Assembly (NCBI GenBank): GCA_031761405.1
Contig: JASEVX010000353.1
Location: 62,001 to 126,000 of the forward strand
Origin: Serripes groenlandicus
Lineage: Eukaryota > Mollusca > Bivalvia > Cardiida > Cardiidae
DNA length: 64,000 nucleotides
Reading direction: 5' to 3'
How positions within the stretch are numbered: position 1 is the stretch's first letter; every line of letters starts with the position of its first letter. Under the pieces are notes generated by a model. The model was not told the origin of the DNA and did no database searches. It worked only from the letters and a program-made list of their open reading frames with translations. The position numbers were made by a program, and so were the translations under genes. Shown piece by piece: positions 13,501 through 28,500 of this stretch.

Positions 13501-16500
13501 ACAATTTTGTTTTTCCCAACGCCCTGGTTTCCTACTAGGAGTAAATGCTCTCCAAGTGTGAAATCTTTCAACATGTCTTCCATTACTGCTAAATGCTAAA
13601 ATGATTGCAAGAGTTATATGTACACAACAGACCTCATCAAGTGTGGCCAATTTCAAAACATAAACACAAAACTTATTCTTTTGAATACGCAATTACGGAT
13701 GATGATATTGATACAAACATTTGCTAACCTTTTTGACAATGATGTATTTGTTAACACTGATACAAACATTTGCTTACACTTATACTTATAACAGGGAGAC
13801 AACAAATGCTCTCCTTGGATAGACTTCAGCTAATAAATTTTGCTTCATAAAAAGAGCTCTTTATATCATTTAACCTATCTCCTGATATGTTAAATTTTAA
13901 GTTATCTGCTTTCCCATGAACAGACATCTTCTGACGCCTCTGCAGCAGACAACTTTTGAAAAGGTTCTGACGAAAGGAGAACATGCCCTTAACGAGCAAT
14001 TTCATCATTTCCCTCAAAGTTTTCAACTTTATTTAATAATTCTTCTTTCATAATTATGACTAAATGTTTTCAAAGTTGTCTGCTGCAGATTTGCTGTATG
14101 TTGGAAAGGGTTAAAACCATATTGCACAAAAAATGTGAAATCTGAAAAGTTGAAATAATTAAATGAATATTGTGAGGACTAGCTTTCTACCAATACCACA
14201 AGTCTACAATTCACTTGATTCCAGATCTGTTAATAACAGGGAATCAACAGAGTTGTGGATGTGGGGTATATTTCATGTTACGACTTTTAAAATCATTGTG
14301 GCAAAAGGAGAAACTGCTCAATTTATCGATTTACCACAATGATTTCAACTCTTTTAAATAATCATACTATCACTTATAGAGATTTTCTGTATTTTGAACT
14401 TAAAATTCCAAAGTCGACTGCTGCAGATTTATTGTATGTGGGGAAGGGTTAAGTACCCACACCATATGGTTCTAATATAATAATAAGGAAGCAGAAACCA
14501 TTTTTGTCTATCTTATCTAGGCCTCTGCATGGGGTATAAATATTTTCAAGAACCTCTTCAGTTTTCGACTTTTCGCTTCAGTTGGCACAAAGTTTGATTG
14601 ATGTCTAACCCTTTTCCACCTGTAGACGTATTTTGACCCATCTTCAGCAGATGCCTTGTGAAAACATTGTGACAAAAGGAGAAATTGCTCAAAAGAAGCA
14701 GATTATCCTTTTACCAAAATGTTTTCAACTGATTGCAGTAATTATACCTTTATTTATAGAGATTTTCTATGTTTCTGCTTAGATGGTTTCAAAGTCGTCT
14801 GCTGCAGATTTAATGTATGTGGGAAATTGTTAATGCCATTTTCAGCAGTATTTTATTCAATTTAACGCGCGTATTTTGGCTTTCATGTGCAAGTTCTCCA
14901 CACAGCATTCTTCCCAGGTGACTGGCATTCCTACATGGACTATTTAGTCTATTCTGGATCATCACTAGTTGCCAAGTCCCAAAGATTGATTTGTTGTGTG
15001 ATATTTTTATTTGATTTACCTGAGCATTCTCATAGAAGAGTATATCGGGTACTTTGGTTTTGTTTTCTGGAATGTAAACATCTACTTCTGTATTACCGAT
15101 CCGTAACTTATCGTTTTTTACCTCACCTGTAATACATATAAATGTAACATATATAATGAGTAAATCAAATTATATATGCAGATGCAATTTGATGCATCTG
15201 CAGCAGATGACTTTTTAAAGCATTGTGGTAAAATGAGAAATTTCTCATGACAGTTAACTCTATAATGAGTTAATTCTCCTGTTTTCACAATGTTATTTAC
15301 TTGGAGTTTAATGGTATCTGAGTGAATTCACAGCGGCCATTTCACCAAGTGTGTGTTTCCTGGATAACTCACACCTGTACATCACACATAGCCACTATTC
15401 TGTCCATAGGTGGAAGACATATGTTGACAAAGAGGACTACTAAAATGGCCACTGTAGATTTGTTTTATTTTATTGGGGTTTTATGGCATTTTTCAACATT
15501 ATTTCAGTTATATCACGGCAACAGTTCACTTATTCATGATCCCTTGGTAAACAAACCAGTACTAGGCTAGGAAATGTCCCTTGCCCATGGGCACTCTACC
15601 ATGACCATTGTGCCATGACTGGGGATTGAACCCGGGACACCCAGTTTCAAATCCCCTACGCTATCCACTCGGCCATGGTGGATTCCTTTAAAAGAAAAAC
15701 TTCTACTATATATTAAAGTCATTCAGAATTTCCATGAAATGAGCAAGAAGATGATTAGAATCTTTTTTGTTTTGATCATAGTTTTACAATGTTTCCAACA
15801 GTATTTCAGTTATATCACATAAACAGTACACATATAGTGATGATTCCTGGGTGACTAACCAATACTTACCTAGGGATGTACCGAGAAATGAGAAGAATTC
15901 TACCTTTTTAATACATGTATAAATACAATTTTGTATATTTGTTAATGAATCATTGGCCTTAAATCAAACATCAGGGCATTTTTACTCTGCTCGACTACAC
16001 ATGCATTTTGACACATCTGCAGCAAACAAACTTTTCGAAACATACAGACAAAGGGTTAAATGGCTCATAATGCCACAATGTTTTCAAATCTATTTAAAAA
16101 TAAAGATTTCAACAAAATAGATTTTCTATATTTTCTCAAATGCCATCTACTGCAGATTTGTTCTGAGGGCTGTTCCAGGAACAGAAAAAATGCCTCATGA
16201 TCACCCTCACCAACAAAATTGGAAAAGGTTAAACAACACAATTACACTTTAAAAGATAGCCCTAACCAACATAAATGAAACAAAATCATCAATAGCCATA
16301 CAGTCCTAGAACAGCTCTAAGTGGGCGAGGATTAAGTCCATACATACATGTCATTAGCTTGTCAATGGCATCTATAGAGTGGTGTGATTCTTCCTGCTTT
16401 TTAATGGAGGCTTCTTCAAGGGATTGTTCTAAAGCTGACTTGGGAAGACGTGGAAGAAATCTAAAAATAACAAGAATCATTTTGATGTTTCATTTATTAA

Positions 16501-19500
16501 CCCTTTCCCAGATACAGATAACTTTGCATGACCCTGCATCCAACGGCTTTTCTTAAATATTTCGGTACAAGTGCTTTAAATGAAACGAAAATGATGCATG
16601 TAAATACGTCTGTAAATTAAAAGCATGATGGACAGATTGTAAAAAGGGGATCCATATATCAGAGGACTAAATAAGGAGGAGTAAACAGGTCTTTTCCTAT
16701 CAATATCACTCTTATGACTTAAAGAAATACTATGGTGTGGGTACTCAAAAGCATCATCTCACTGAGACGCTTCTTTTGAGTACCCACAACATAGGGTTTT
16801 TAGTGTCAAATAAGGGTTTTGGAATTTGAAAAATGCATCTTATCTTCAGCTCTGCATATGTGTCTCCATGCCAGGGCAGGTGACACATAAAGGAGTCATA
16901 GCTTATATATGCACCAAAATTATTCGTCCAATTTTCCTTGCAGTTTGTACTACCCCCTTGATGTTTTCTAAGCAGATCAAACTAAAATAACACACCAGGT
17001 CAACAATTATGATAGATAGTGATATTTTTCCTTCTGAAATATTAAAATGTGACAAAAGGAAAATATTGTTGCTACATTGTTTATTAATAAGCACTTTCTC
17101 CTTTTGACACAATGTTTCAACCCTATTCAAATATTATCATTCATGTATAGACATTTTGCTTAGATGTTTTCAAAGTAGTCTGCTGCAGATTAAAGATATG
17201 TTTGAAAGGGGTTAGGAAGGGTTTTTTTCATAGAAAAAGATTTCAGAGAGATGTCAGTGAGAGTAAATCCAGATCCTGCAAAATTCATGTGAGTTGAAAC
17301 CAGGTTACCAAATGTTTTGAAAAATGAAAATAAATATTCTTAGTGAAGCTAGCAATTTTTTTTTCTCATTCATTTATCATTTTAACCAGTATGTAATAAT
17401 TTTATAACATTCATGTTCAAACCTATGCATATGTACTTAAAATATGCATTTTGTTCCCGAATTATCAGGTTTAACTCTGAGTGGTTGGGAGAATATGCAT
17501 GAATTCATTATCTTCATAACTATGCTGTATGACAAAAATTGATTAAAGTTCAAATCAATAAAACAAATCTATCTATATCTAAGATTTCTTCTTGTTTCCA
17601 AAACTCAAGTTAATTTTTAATATTTAGATGTTCTGATCTTTGCTCGCACAAAAAGTCTGCAAATTGCCTGTGAGGTAATGAGTTGTAAATATTGTCAATG
17701 ATTATTAACCCTTTTCCACTTATAATAAAGTTGCAGTAGACAACTTTAAAAATAATCCAGACAAAATGTTGGTTAATCTAAATAAACAAAAGTATAATGA
17801 TTGAACAGAGTTTAAAACATTGTGGCGAATGGTGAAATTGCTCATCATGGCAAAATGTTTGTAAATCTCAATAAACAAAAGTATAATGATAGAACAGAGA
17901 TGAAAACATTGTGGACAAATTGAGAAATTACTCACCTCACAATGTTTTCACAAGTCATCTGCTGCCTATACATCATAATGCGATTGCAAGTGGGAAAGGG
18001 TTAACCCTTTCCCTCGTACGACAATTCTGCAGCAGACGACTTTGTACATATTTTGTCAAAAAATAGAAAATCTCTATAATTGAATGGATAACCTATGACA
18101 AAATCGGAAAATATTGTGGTAAAAGGAGAAATTGCTCGTTTTGAGCAATTTCTTCTTTTGTCACTATGTTTTCAAAAAGCGTGTATATGAGGGAAAGGGT
18201 TAAAACAGATATTTTGAAACCTGCCAGGCCTTAAGCTCATTTTTCATCTATTTCCGTCTTTGTCTGACCAAATACACTACATGAAAATTTGTCAGTCCAA
18301 AGGTTTTTTGTGTCAGAAATGACTGAGAGGAATGACGACTTTCTTGAAGACTGAGAACTTGACCTACCTAGCTAAAGAAGCTTTTTGTATAATACTATAT
18401 AGATCATCCGTGGGAAAACTGGCTAATCTTTTAGCTACACGTATAAGTTGTCTAGTAGAGAGAGATGAGGCTATAGAGGCAATCTGAAAGCAAAGAAAAC
18501 ATGCATAAATAAGATCTTAATTTAAAAAAAAAAAAATTGTCCAGACTTACAATAGAATTTACATTTTAACATGATATGTCAGTTAAAAACGCATGTTGAT
18601 ATGGCTTAAACGCATCAAGGCACAGTACCTGTTCACACTTGTAAACGCATTTTGACAACTTGTTGAGCAATTTCTCTATTTCTGGTAATGTTTATTTTAT
18701 TGCTCATGTATTCTGCTGTTTAGTCATTGATTGATTAATTTATAAATAAAAAGACCTGGAAAATATTCACATCTTGTGGACAAAGTACTTACAGTGGGAT
18801 CTGTTGACTGGCGTAGTCTGTGTACAAACACCATCAGTCTCGAGAGATCTGGACAGTTGGTCACCTGAAAATGGCAAGAACATTTAGAAAACTATTTCAT
18901 TGTTAAGTGACTAGCTAAGAAAGAGTAAACAGGTCTTGCTTCCACGTTATATCTGTTAGCACTCATTAAAACCATTAATGTTGGTACTCAAAAGAATCGT
19001 ACCCACAACATAGGTTTTGGAGATCAAATAAGGATTTTCAAACATGAAACTGGCCCCTTAGAGCTGTTATTGTTTCTTGAAAACTTAGTGCAGGTGCAAA
19101 TCTAACAGAGCCTTGGATATTGAGCACAACATAGAAGTCCTTGATAGTCCTGCACTTACTCTTATTTCTCTCATAGCAACAGTAGAACATTTCTACTAAA
19201 TGGGAGATAACTTTTCTATGTCAAACAGCAATAGCTCACTTGGCTATCGATCCAGGGTTTGTGAGTTTGAACCCAGACTCATCCATTCTTTCCGATGATT
19301 GATATTAGACATGGTGACCAGCGTCATTTCTCTTCAACCAATCAGCTTAACCCTTCCCCACATGTTGACGTTTTCTGATGCTGCAGCAGACCACTTTTGA
19401 CCTAACTGTGGCGAAAGAAGAAATAGCTCATAATGAGCAATTTTCTCCCATCACCTTGGTGTTTTCAACTCTTTTCAGTATTTACACTTTCATTTTATAG

Positions 19501-22500
19501 GTTTACCATATTTTTGCAAACATGTTTTCAAACTAGTCTGCTGCAGAATTGTGTTATGCAGGAAAGGGTCAATAGTCTATGTGGGAAAGTAGCCAGTTGC
19601 CTTGGAAGGATGTTGTTAGGGGATACTGATGCAAGACAGCCAGGGAAAACATGTTTGTAGAACTGGCCGCCCTTTCATAACTGAATAATTATTGAAAACA
19701 TCTATCAAACAAACAAAACCTATCCCTCATGTAAAAGCTTTCTGACGCTTCTGCAGCAGACAACTTTTTGAACACATAGTTACAAAAGAAGAAATTGCTA
19801 AAAACAAGCAATTTCTCCTTTTGCCACAATGTTTTCCACTTTTAGTCATAGGTTATCCATTCAATTATAGAGATTTTCTGCTGCAGATTTATTATATGAG
19901 GGAAAGGGTTAAGTCTGTTTTGGTTGCAAATTTGAAGCATTTATGTAATTGATTAACTTTAAACCTTTCCCACGTGCAGACACATTTTGATAAACCTGCA
20001 TTAAACAGCTTTTAAAAACACTGTGGCAAAAGGATAAATTGCTCATAATAAGCAATTCCTCTTTTTTTTCAACAATGTCTTCAACTCTCTTCAATATTTC
20101 AACTTTAGCTTATTGACACTTTCCTATTCTGCTATAACCCTTTCCCTCATACGACAATTCTGCAGCGGACGAATTTGAACATATTTTGTCCAAAAAAAGA
20201 AAATCTCTATAATTAAATGGATAACCTATGACTAAAAGTGGGAAACATTGTGGCAAAAGGATGAATTGCTCGTATTGAGCAATTTCTTCTTTTGTCACTA
20301 TGTTTTCAAAAAGCCATCTGCTGCAGAGGCTTCAGAAAGCGTCTAGATGAGTGAAAGGGTTAATAGATGTTTTCAAAAGTCATCTGCTGCAGTTGTTTTA
20401 TCAGTTATCAGATAGACGTACCAGATTGGAGATGACCGTGATCTCCTCCGCCTGAGTTAAGGGCCTCATGTTGTGATACAAAAACAGTGTTAACATCTCT
20501 GGGGACAGCCACTGCTGCGTGCCACTACCAATAACAGGGGGCTCAGACAGGGCAATCATTCGAAAGGCTGGGTGAATCGGCAAAATGTCCCTAAAAATGA
20601 AAGTACAATTTCACATGAGTTTAACCTGTCTCACATGCAACAACTCTGTAGCAAACTACTTTGAAAAAATTATTATTTCAAAGAATTGAAAACATTGTGA
20701 CAACAGGAGAAATTGCTCATTATGAACAATGTGTCCTATGTCACAATGTTTTAAAACATTGACTGCTTCAAATGGCCTGTGAAAGTGTTAAAATGCTCAG
20801 CTTCAAATTGGTCTGACAAATCACTCAGTTTTCAATTATTTCAATATTGACAGATCTAGTCTATATGCAAGATGAATTATTATAATAATCATTACAAATA
20901 GTAAACTGGAAAACTGAACCTGTATGTTTTGTGACTTTTGAAGATTTCAAGTCTGATCTGTTTTTGCCATACAGTCATCTGTACCATCTTTTATCTTATG
21001 GGTGAAAGAGTTAACCCTTTCCCTCATATAGACGTTTTCTGATGCCTCTGAAGCAGACAGCTTTTTGTAAACATAGTGAAAAAATAAGAAATTGCTCAAA
21101 TCGAGCAATTTCTCCTTTTTACACAATGTTTTCCACTTTTAGGTTATCATTTCAATTACAGAGATTTTTAATTTTTTGACAAAATATGTTAAAAGTTAAA
21201 AAGGGTTAATGCTTATTTCTTTTGACTACCATAACTGGTTTTTTAAAGAACAAGAGTGTTAAATGGAACACAAAAATTATATGAAAAAGGGTGTAAATTT
21301 CAAAAGTAAGCAGACTAAAACTTCGTGCCTGGTATTGTTCCATTTTCCTGGTCACAATGTTTTAATGTTACAACTTTGAAGTGAACCTGCTAAACAAAAA
21401 CAAGAAATGAGTAATTATTGCAAAGCGTGACAGACAGATGACGGAGAAGTGATCCCTATGTGTCTCTCTGCCTTTCAGACATGTGAAACAAAAACAGTAC
21501 ATGTACTACCAATACATATACATGTATCCTGATATCATTGTATCAGAGATAATGCCATCCTCTCCATTCTGGACTGCCAAGGGAAGTTAACAACTAATAC
21601 CCTGTTTCTAACACTTTCCCACATATAGAGGCTTTATGATGCCTCTATAGCAGACAACTTTTTGAAAACATTTAGACAAAAGAAGAAATTGCTCATGATG
21701 AGCAATTTCTCCTTTTGTGACAATATTTTCAACTAGATTCAGTGATAATACTTTCATTTATAGAGAGTTTCCATATTTATGCTGACATGTTTTCGAAGTA
21801 GTCTGCTGCAAATTTGTTGTATGTAGGAAAAAGACGCCTCTGCAGCAGACAGCTTCTTGAAAACATAGTGACAAAAGAAGAAATTGCTCAAAACAATCTC
21901 CTTTTGCCACAATGTTTTCCACTTTTAGTCATAGGTTATCCATTCAATTATAGAGATTTTCTATTTTGTTACAAAATATGTTTAAAGGCGTCAGCTGCAT
22001 AATTGTCTTATGGGGGAAAGTGTTAAAGTGTTACATTTGACCAGATAAGGGGTTGAACAGTTATCTCCCTTTCTAGCGACTGATGCCTGGAGCACAACAC
22101 AACCAATTTGGTTAATCTTGAGGAACATCAATGTGTCTAAGATAAAGTTACCAACCTTTCACGCATTTGTTCGTCAGACAGTCCAAGCTCGGTTTTGATT
22201 GAATCGTATCTGTCTCGACCAATAAGTCGCGTTCCATCAAACAGTTGTAATTCTCTATCGTGGACAAGCCTTGTAATATAAAATGTTAGCTGTTAAACGT
22301 TTTTGTAATACAGATAACCTCTTATACCTCTGCCTCAAGATATTGTAGGAAAATGAGAAATTACACATAACAAGAAATATTATTCCTATAAATGCCAGAT
22401 TGTCAATTCTGTATCTAATTTATCCCTTTCCCACACATCACAAAAATGTAGGAGACAACCTTGAAAATATCAAGGCCAAAATATGGGGAAAATTCACAAA

Positions 22501-25500
22501 AACAAATTATCATTATAAAATAGAGGGGAAATTATTGTGGCAAGAGAAGACATTGCTCATTATGAGTAAATTCTTGTTTTGTCATATATCAAAATCCATC
22601 TGCAAGTGGAAAAGTTTTCCAGAAATTACAGTATTTTTTTTACGCGGATGAATTAAAAGAAGACAACTCTAATAGGATCCATCTTCTATTAATGTTTGAT
22701 TGAAAGGAGTTTTATGATGCTTTCTTCAGTATTGCAGTTATCCCTTTTCTTCACACAGAAGCATTTTGACACATCTGCAGCAGAGAATGTTTAAAAACTA
22801 TGTGACAAACAAAGACTTGCTTATTATTAGTCAATATTTTACTTTTTAATTTTCCAAATTTTGTGCCTTGATGTTTTCGAGGTCAACTGCTGCAAATTTG
22901 TTGATGTGTTGGAAAGACTCATATCTCGACAATTCACCTGTAAACTTAAGTTATATTTGATAGATTTGACTCACCCTCCCATTCAGGGGTAAGACTACAG
23001 CACTGAGTCAGTTAGATTTATCTTGCAAGCCAGCAGCCTGTAGCATTCAGTATTTATCAAATGCTACATCATCCTCATATTGCAATAAGAATTAGTTTGA
23101 ATAATGTTTGATGATGCTTTTAGTCATATCAAGGTGTTTCCTAGGTTAACACTTTCCCACATACAGACACTTTTAAATACCTTGGCGGCAGAAGACTTTT
23201 GAAAATATTATTGTACGTGGAGAAATTGCTCATGAACAATTTCTTTTTGGCCACAATGTTTTCAACTTTAATCTTGAAACACTAGTTTTTTTTATTTATA
23301 TATTTTACTAAATGTTTTCAAAATCGTCTGCTGTAGCTTTATTGTAACTGGGAAAGGGTTATTACTAATACTGCAAGAAAACTTCCCCAATGCATCACTA
23401 GTAACTCTTGCCCCCAAAAAGGTGCCAGAAAAGAAGCCACTACTACCATTTTTAAAGTTGTTGGTATGACTAGACCATGGAAACGACCTGTCTCTCGCTA
23501 GTAGACACACAAATTACCTTTGTAACACAGAAAATGATCCTGGATTTATTCTGTGGACTCCATCCAAAACTGCAAGACTTCCCTCTAGAGCTGCGGTGAC
23601 TAAGGGAGATAATCTCCATGATGTATCACCATTTGCGAGAGTTGTCCTTTGTTGTAAAAGGTCACGAGAGGTCATATCCTTGAAGTAAGACATACATCAG
23701 AAATCAGTTTTAATTTTTTCAACAATTATATATAAAAACATTTCTTCCAATTTTCCTAATTTTAGATTTTGACATCACAACAAATTATTTCGTCAATGAT
23801 GAATGGTAAATGCAGTGACTTTATTTGATTTAACAATATGTTCATTCTATTATTTAAAATGATATAAAAAAGAAAGGCCTTCTTGAAGACACATTTTGAC
23901 GCATCAGTAGCAGACTATCTTTTTTGCATAAAAGGGTTTTTTTCAATGTCGATTGATGCATACTTGCTATATAGTATCATTGTGTCCCTGTTTTTAATTC
24001 TATTTAAATAATTATACTTTCATTTACGGAGATTTTTCCTTTTTTTATGCATCAAGTCGATTGATGCATACTTGCTATATAGTATCAGTGTTTAAGTGTT
24101 AATAATGATGTCCTTTATAGCTTCATCTCAACGTAATTTCTTGTTTATTTTCTGCTTAGCATAAATTGAAAGAGTAAATATCTACCTGATATAACATGAT
24201 GGGTTCAACATGGTATCCAAGGAGATCTGCAAACTTGTTAACTAGAGCTGACTTTCCACATCCCTAAAATGTAAGACAATGATTGTTTTATGTTTTTTTC
24301 TTTTTTTCTTGTCAACTGTAAAGACCTGCGCTTGTTGCGTATTCTCATCCATGAGTTCACTGTTTGCTGATCAGTTTGACACATCTGCAGCGCTAGACAT
24401 TTGAAAGCATAATGAGCAATTTGTCAAATTACCTCAATGTTTTCAACTCTATTCAATTATAATAATCTTATTTCTATAGATTTTTAAGCATAGACATTTT
24501 CAGTCTGCTGTAGATTTTTTGTTTGTGCAAAAGGGTTTTCTAGGCACAGCCTCTTTGAAAACATAATTATGAGTGAAACAATTTAACCCTTTCTAAAATA
24601 TAGACCTTTTCTGATGCCTCTTCAGCAGATCACATTTATAGAGATTTTTCCAGGTTTTGCCTAGATGTATTCAAAGTCGTTCTTGCATATTTGTTATATA
24701 TGGGAAAGGGTTATTGTAAAATATATAATATACGTGTATGTTAGCATGTTTAGACTCCTCTTAGTGACCTTTATAGTTCCATTCAATGACCTTTGTTAAT
24801 TTCAATGTATAGTCATCTTTCTTGAACATGCAAATTCTTTTTAGCTAAATAGGTCTGGTATTCTAATACTAAGTAGGTAGGTATGCTCTAGACATGAAAT
24901 TGTTCATGCAATTTGAAAATGGTCATGAACGAATGAAGGTATTGTCAATCCATTTTAGAGGACTTGTCAACTAATGAAATTTACCACTCTGAAAATCTCA
25001 TGTCTTAATTTTTCCTTTTGCCACAATGTTTTCAACTATTTCAATAATGAGTTTCAGTTACAGAGAGTTTCCGTCGTTTCCCTAGATGTTTTTTTAAAGT
25101 TGTCTGCTTCAAATGTGTATGCAAGTAGGGAAAGAAATAGCTAAATTGAGTGAGCCAAATGTAATGTATAACAAATCCTGTCAGAACTTACCCTAGATCC
25201 AATAACACAGAAATCTTTTACAAGGTGTGACTGTAACATCTCTGCTAGGAACCCATCATGGTAGTCTGTGAGGACAAAGGGGGAATTGCTGCCCGTCTCC
25301 ACTGATCCCGATTCCACCTATATACATGTATACAGTAGAATTGAATATTACATATTCTGAGAAAATTTAACCCTTACCCATATAGCATTATTTCTGATGC
25401 CTCTGCAGCAGACGGCTTTTGAAAACATTGTGGCAAAATGAGAAACTTTGCATAATGAGCAATTTCTCAATTTGCCACAATTTTTCAGTTTTTTTCAATA

Positions 25501-28500
25501 GTTATAATTTCATTTAACAAGTTTTTCCCTTTTTTACTAGTCATCTGCTGTATATTTGTTGTATGCGGGAAAGGGTTTAAAAAATGAGAAAAACCATAAT
25601 CTTTTAGTGAGAAATAATCCTCATGGGATGTGATATGAAATGACGACATATTAAGTTTTATTGGCGTTAAATTAATTTTCGCATATTGATTTCCTCGCGA
25701 ATAATGTCTAAAAATTTCAAATATCAGAAAATTTGCTACTTCAGCCGATTTGATGATTTAAAGTATGCTAACTGATTTGTAACAGGTAGACTACATTCCA
25801 CGGCAATTTCGACCTTTCGAATTCAAAGTGTTTTTACAGTAAGTCGTAAGAGACATATTAATTGGAGAAGACCAGGTCATAGAACTATAAAAGTTTACTC
25901 TGTTCTCAAGCATCTGATTTGTCAGAAGCAGAAGTCTTCTTTCGAGCATGGGTTCATTTCTGAGCACAGAGAATGTATTCAGAGTTCTATAGCTTCGAAA
26001 CCGGTTTACTCCTTAGGACCCTGTCGATATCATGTTAGAGCAGACATAAACCAGTTATTCCATCTTACCTGAAAAGAATGCTTAGCTCTCCCTTTAGATA
26101 TCGTGACTTCTGTTTTATTGTTTGTGGTTCTTTTACAGGATTCAACACTGAAAGATTTTGACTTTGATGGGTTGAGGCTAAATTTCTGTAAGGAAAAACA
26201 AAGAAAAACAGATGTTTAAGATTATGTTACTGCATTTATCAACAGCAAAAACATGATACAAAAATAATGATAGATGAATGAAGGAAAAGGGTATTAATTG
26301 ATATCATGTACAAACTGTTCTACGTTATCATTAATTCAGAAGTAAGTGAGATGCTTTAGGATAGATGAGCAAACCGATTGTCTTCTTTTCAGGATGAATT
26401 AAAGAATGAACACTTTCCCTCATATAGATGCTTTCTGATGCCTCTGCAGCTGACGACTTTTTGAAAACATAGTAACAAAAGAAGAAATTGCTCAAAACAA
26501 GCAATTTCTCCTTTTGCCACAATGTTTTCCACTTTTAGTCATAGGTTATCCATTCAGTTATAGAGATTTTCTTTTTTTTTGACAAAATATGTTCAAAGTC
26601 GTCTGCTGCAGAATTGTCTTATGTGGGAAAGGGTTAATGCCACAAATTGATAAATCATATTTGATTTGCAAACCATTCTTGCTCATATCAAAACATGTTT
26701 GCACAAATGAACACATTTGGGAGATCTGCATTGAAATCTCAGCTTCGCCACTCATTATATCCAATAAATTGACAAAGACCATCAAGATTCATCTGTTTTC
26801 CACCAGCATGCTTAAAAGTACATGTTGATAATTGTATTGGAAGGTTGCAGAGAGGAATAATGCTGCACAGAAGCTTTTTTCTTTGTAAAACATATTTCTA
26901 TTATAAAATACTTACCCATCATTCGTCATGGAATTTACCAGTTGGAGATTATATATCAGGTATTAAATGACGTGTGATGTATTTTTGACATAAAAATATG
27001 GTCGACAAATGGCACTCAACCTAATCAATGATTATACAGCTGGACCTACTTTTAGAGCATCCAGCACTGCACTTTGGCCCTCCTTTCCAAGCATGATGTT
27101 GTATGGATACAGTCTGTTTAACAAGGGCATGATGTCTGCATCAGGAACAGATTCCTGCATTAGATAAACAAAGGTCAATATTTAAGGCATATTTCATATT
27201 TTGAAAGCTTTAGAAGACATTGTGTAAAATAGGCAAATTTTTCATCAAGTTATTTCTCCTTTATCAATATTACTCTAGTTGAAAATTACACTTTCAATTT
27301 CCAAAAGTTTAAAAAAAATGCAATTGTTGTTTTCAAAATAAAAATAAAAATATTTGATGCAGCAATTCAAATTTGAAACTTGTAAGAAAATTATGAAATT
27401 CTTCATAGCCAAAGTTAAAACACAAATTAAAAACTTTAACTCTTTCCAATGTACAACAAAACTGCAGTGTCCAAGGCAAAATAAGGAAAATCTCCATAAA
27501 TGTATACTATGTATACTAGTAATAATTGAACAGATTTTTAGCAAATTTTCCCTTTGTCAGAATGTTATCGAGAGTCACCTGCTGCAGATGTGTCAAACCT
27601 AGTCTGCATTTCGGAAAAGGTTGATAAACAGTGTCTTACCATAATCTTAGCTACATCACCAAGGTTTGTAATTGGGAAATCCGGAAGACCGAGGGATGCA
27701 GATTCCTTGGTGATCATTGTAGAGGCAAATGCCAGCATCGATGACAACCTGGACAATAAACAATTATCAGAGCTTAAGATAAATTTTTACCTTATAGGAC
27801 ATCTGTTAAACTGTTCAAACAGCTCGACTGTCTGTCCGCAGCAGACAACTTTTGAAAACATTGTGGCAAGAAAGGGGATTGCTCATTATGAGCAATATCT
27901 TCTTTTGCCACAATGTTTTCATCTCTATTCAATATTAACACATCCATTTATAGAGAAATTTAGCTGATACTGAATAGGAAACAAAGTGGGAAAAGAAGAA
28001 TTTGCCTGCTGAGAGCAATGACTCCTTTTCTACAATGTTAACAAAAGATGTTTGCTATAGCAGTGTGACTGTCAAATGTCATATTTTCATGATTAACAAA
28101 GGAATTACAATGCAACTTATTTTCATTGACATCTTTATTTGACCTCTAAACTCGATGTTTTTCATACTCTAAATAGAATTTGAAGCAATTTCTTGTTTAT
28201 ACTTAATGTTTTTTAATGCTGCAGTGAAGTCAAAGGTTGTTTGCATTAGGTAAAGGGGTTTATCTCAATAAATCCATCTGACAAAAATTGAAGCACCAAA
28301 GTATGCAATTTTAGCTAAATAACCATGTTCATAACTTCAAATTGTTTGCCTCAATATTTTTAAAGTCTTCATCTTCAGATTTGTTGCATGTGGAAAAGGG
28401 TAAGATCACTTACTTGTCTGGTTTTGTATTTGGGGCTGCTTCCTGTATAACCTCCATTTGTTCCTGTAATTGATCAAATACAATAAGTTTTCTTAACACT

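Noticed and set aside
13931..14113. Strong inverted repeats near VWA8 exon 21 as a possible regulatory hairpin or miRNA
   Set aside because: It is one more MITE copy; the same hairpin occurs dozens of times here, so no locus-specific role can be claimed.
15590..15686. Possible minus-strand tRNA (also 47515-47613 and 39835-39929)
   Set aside because: All three are heads of the same SINE family, not independent tRNA genes.
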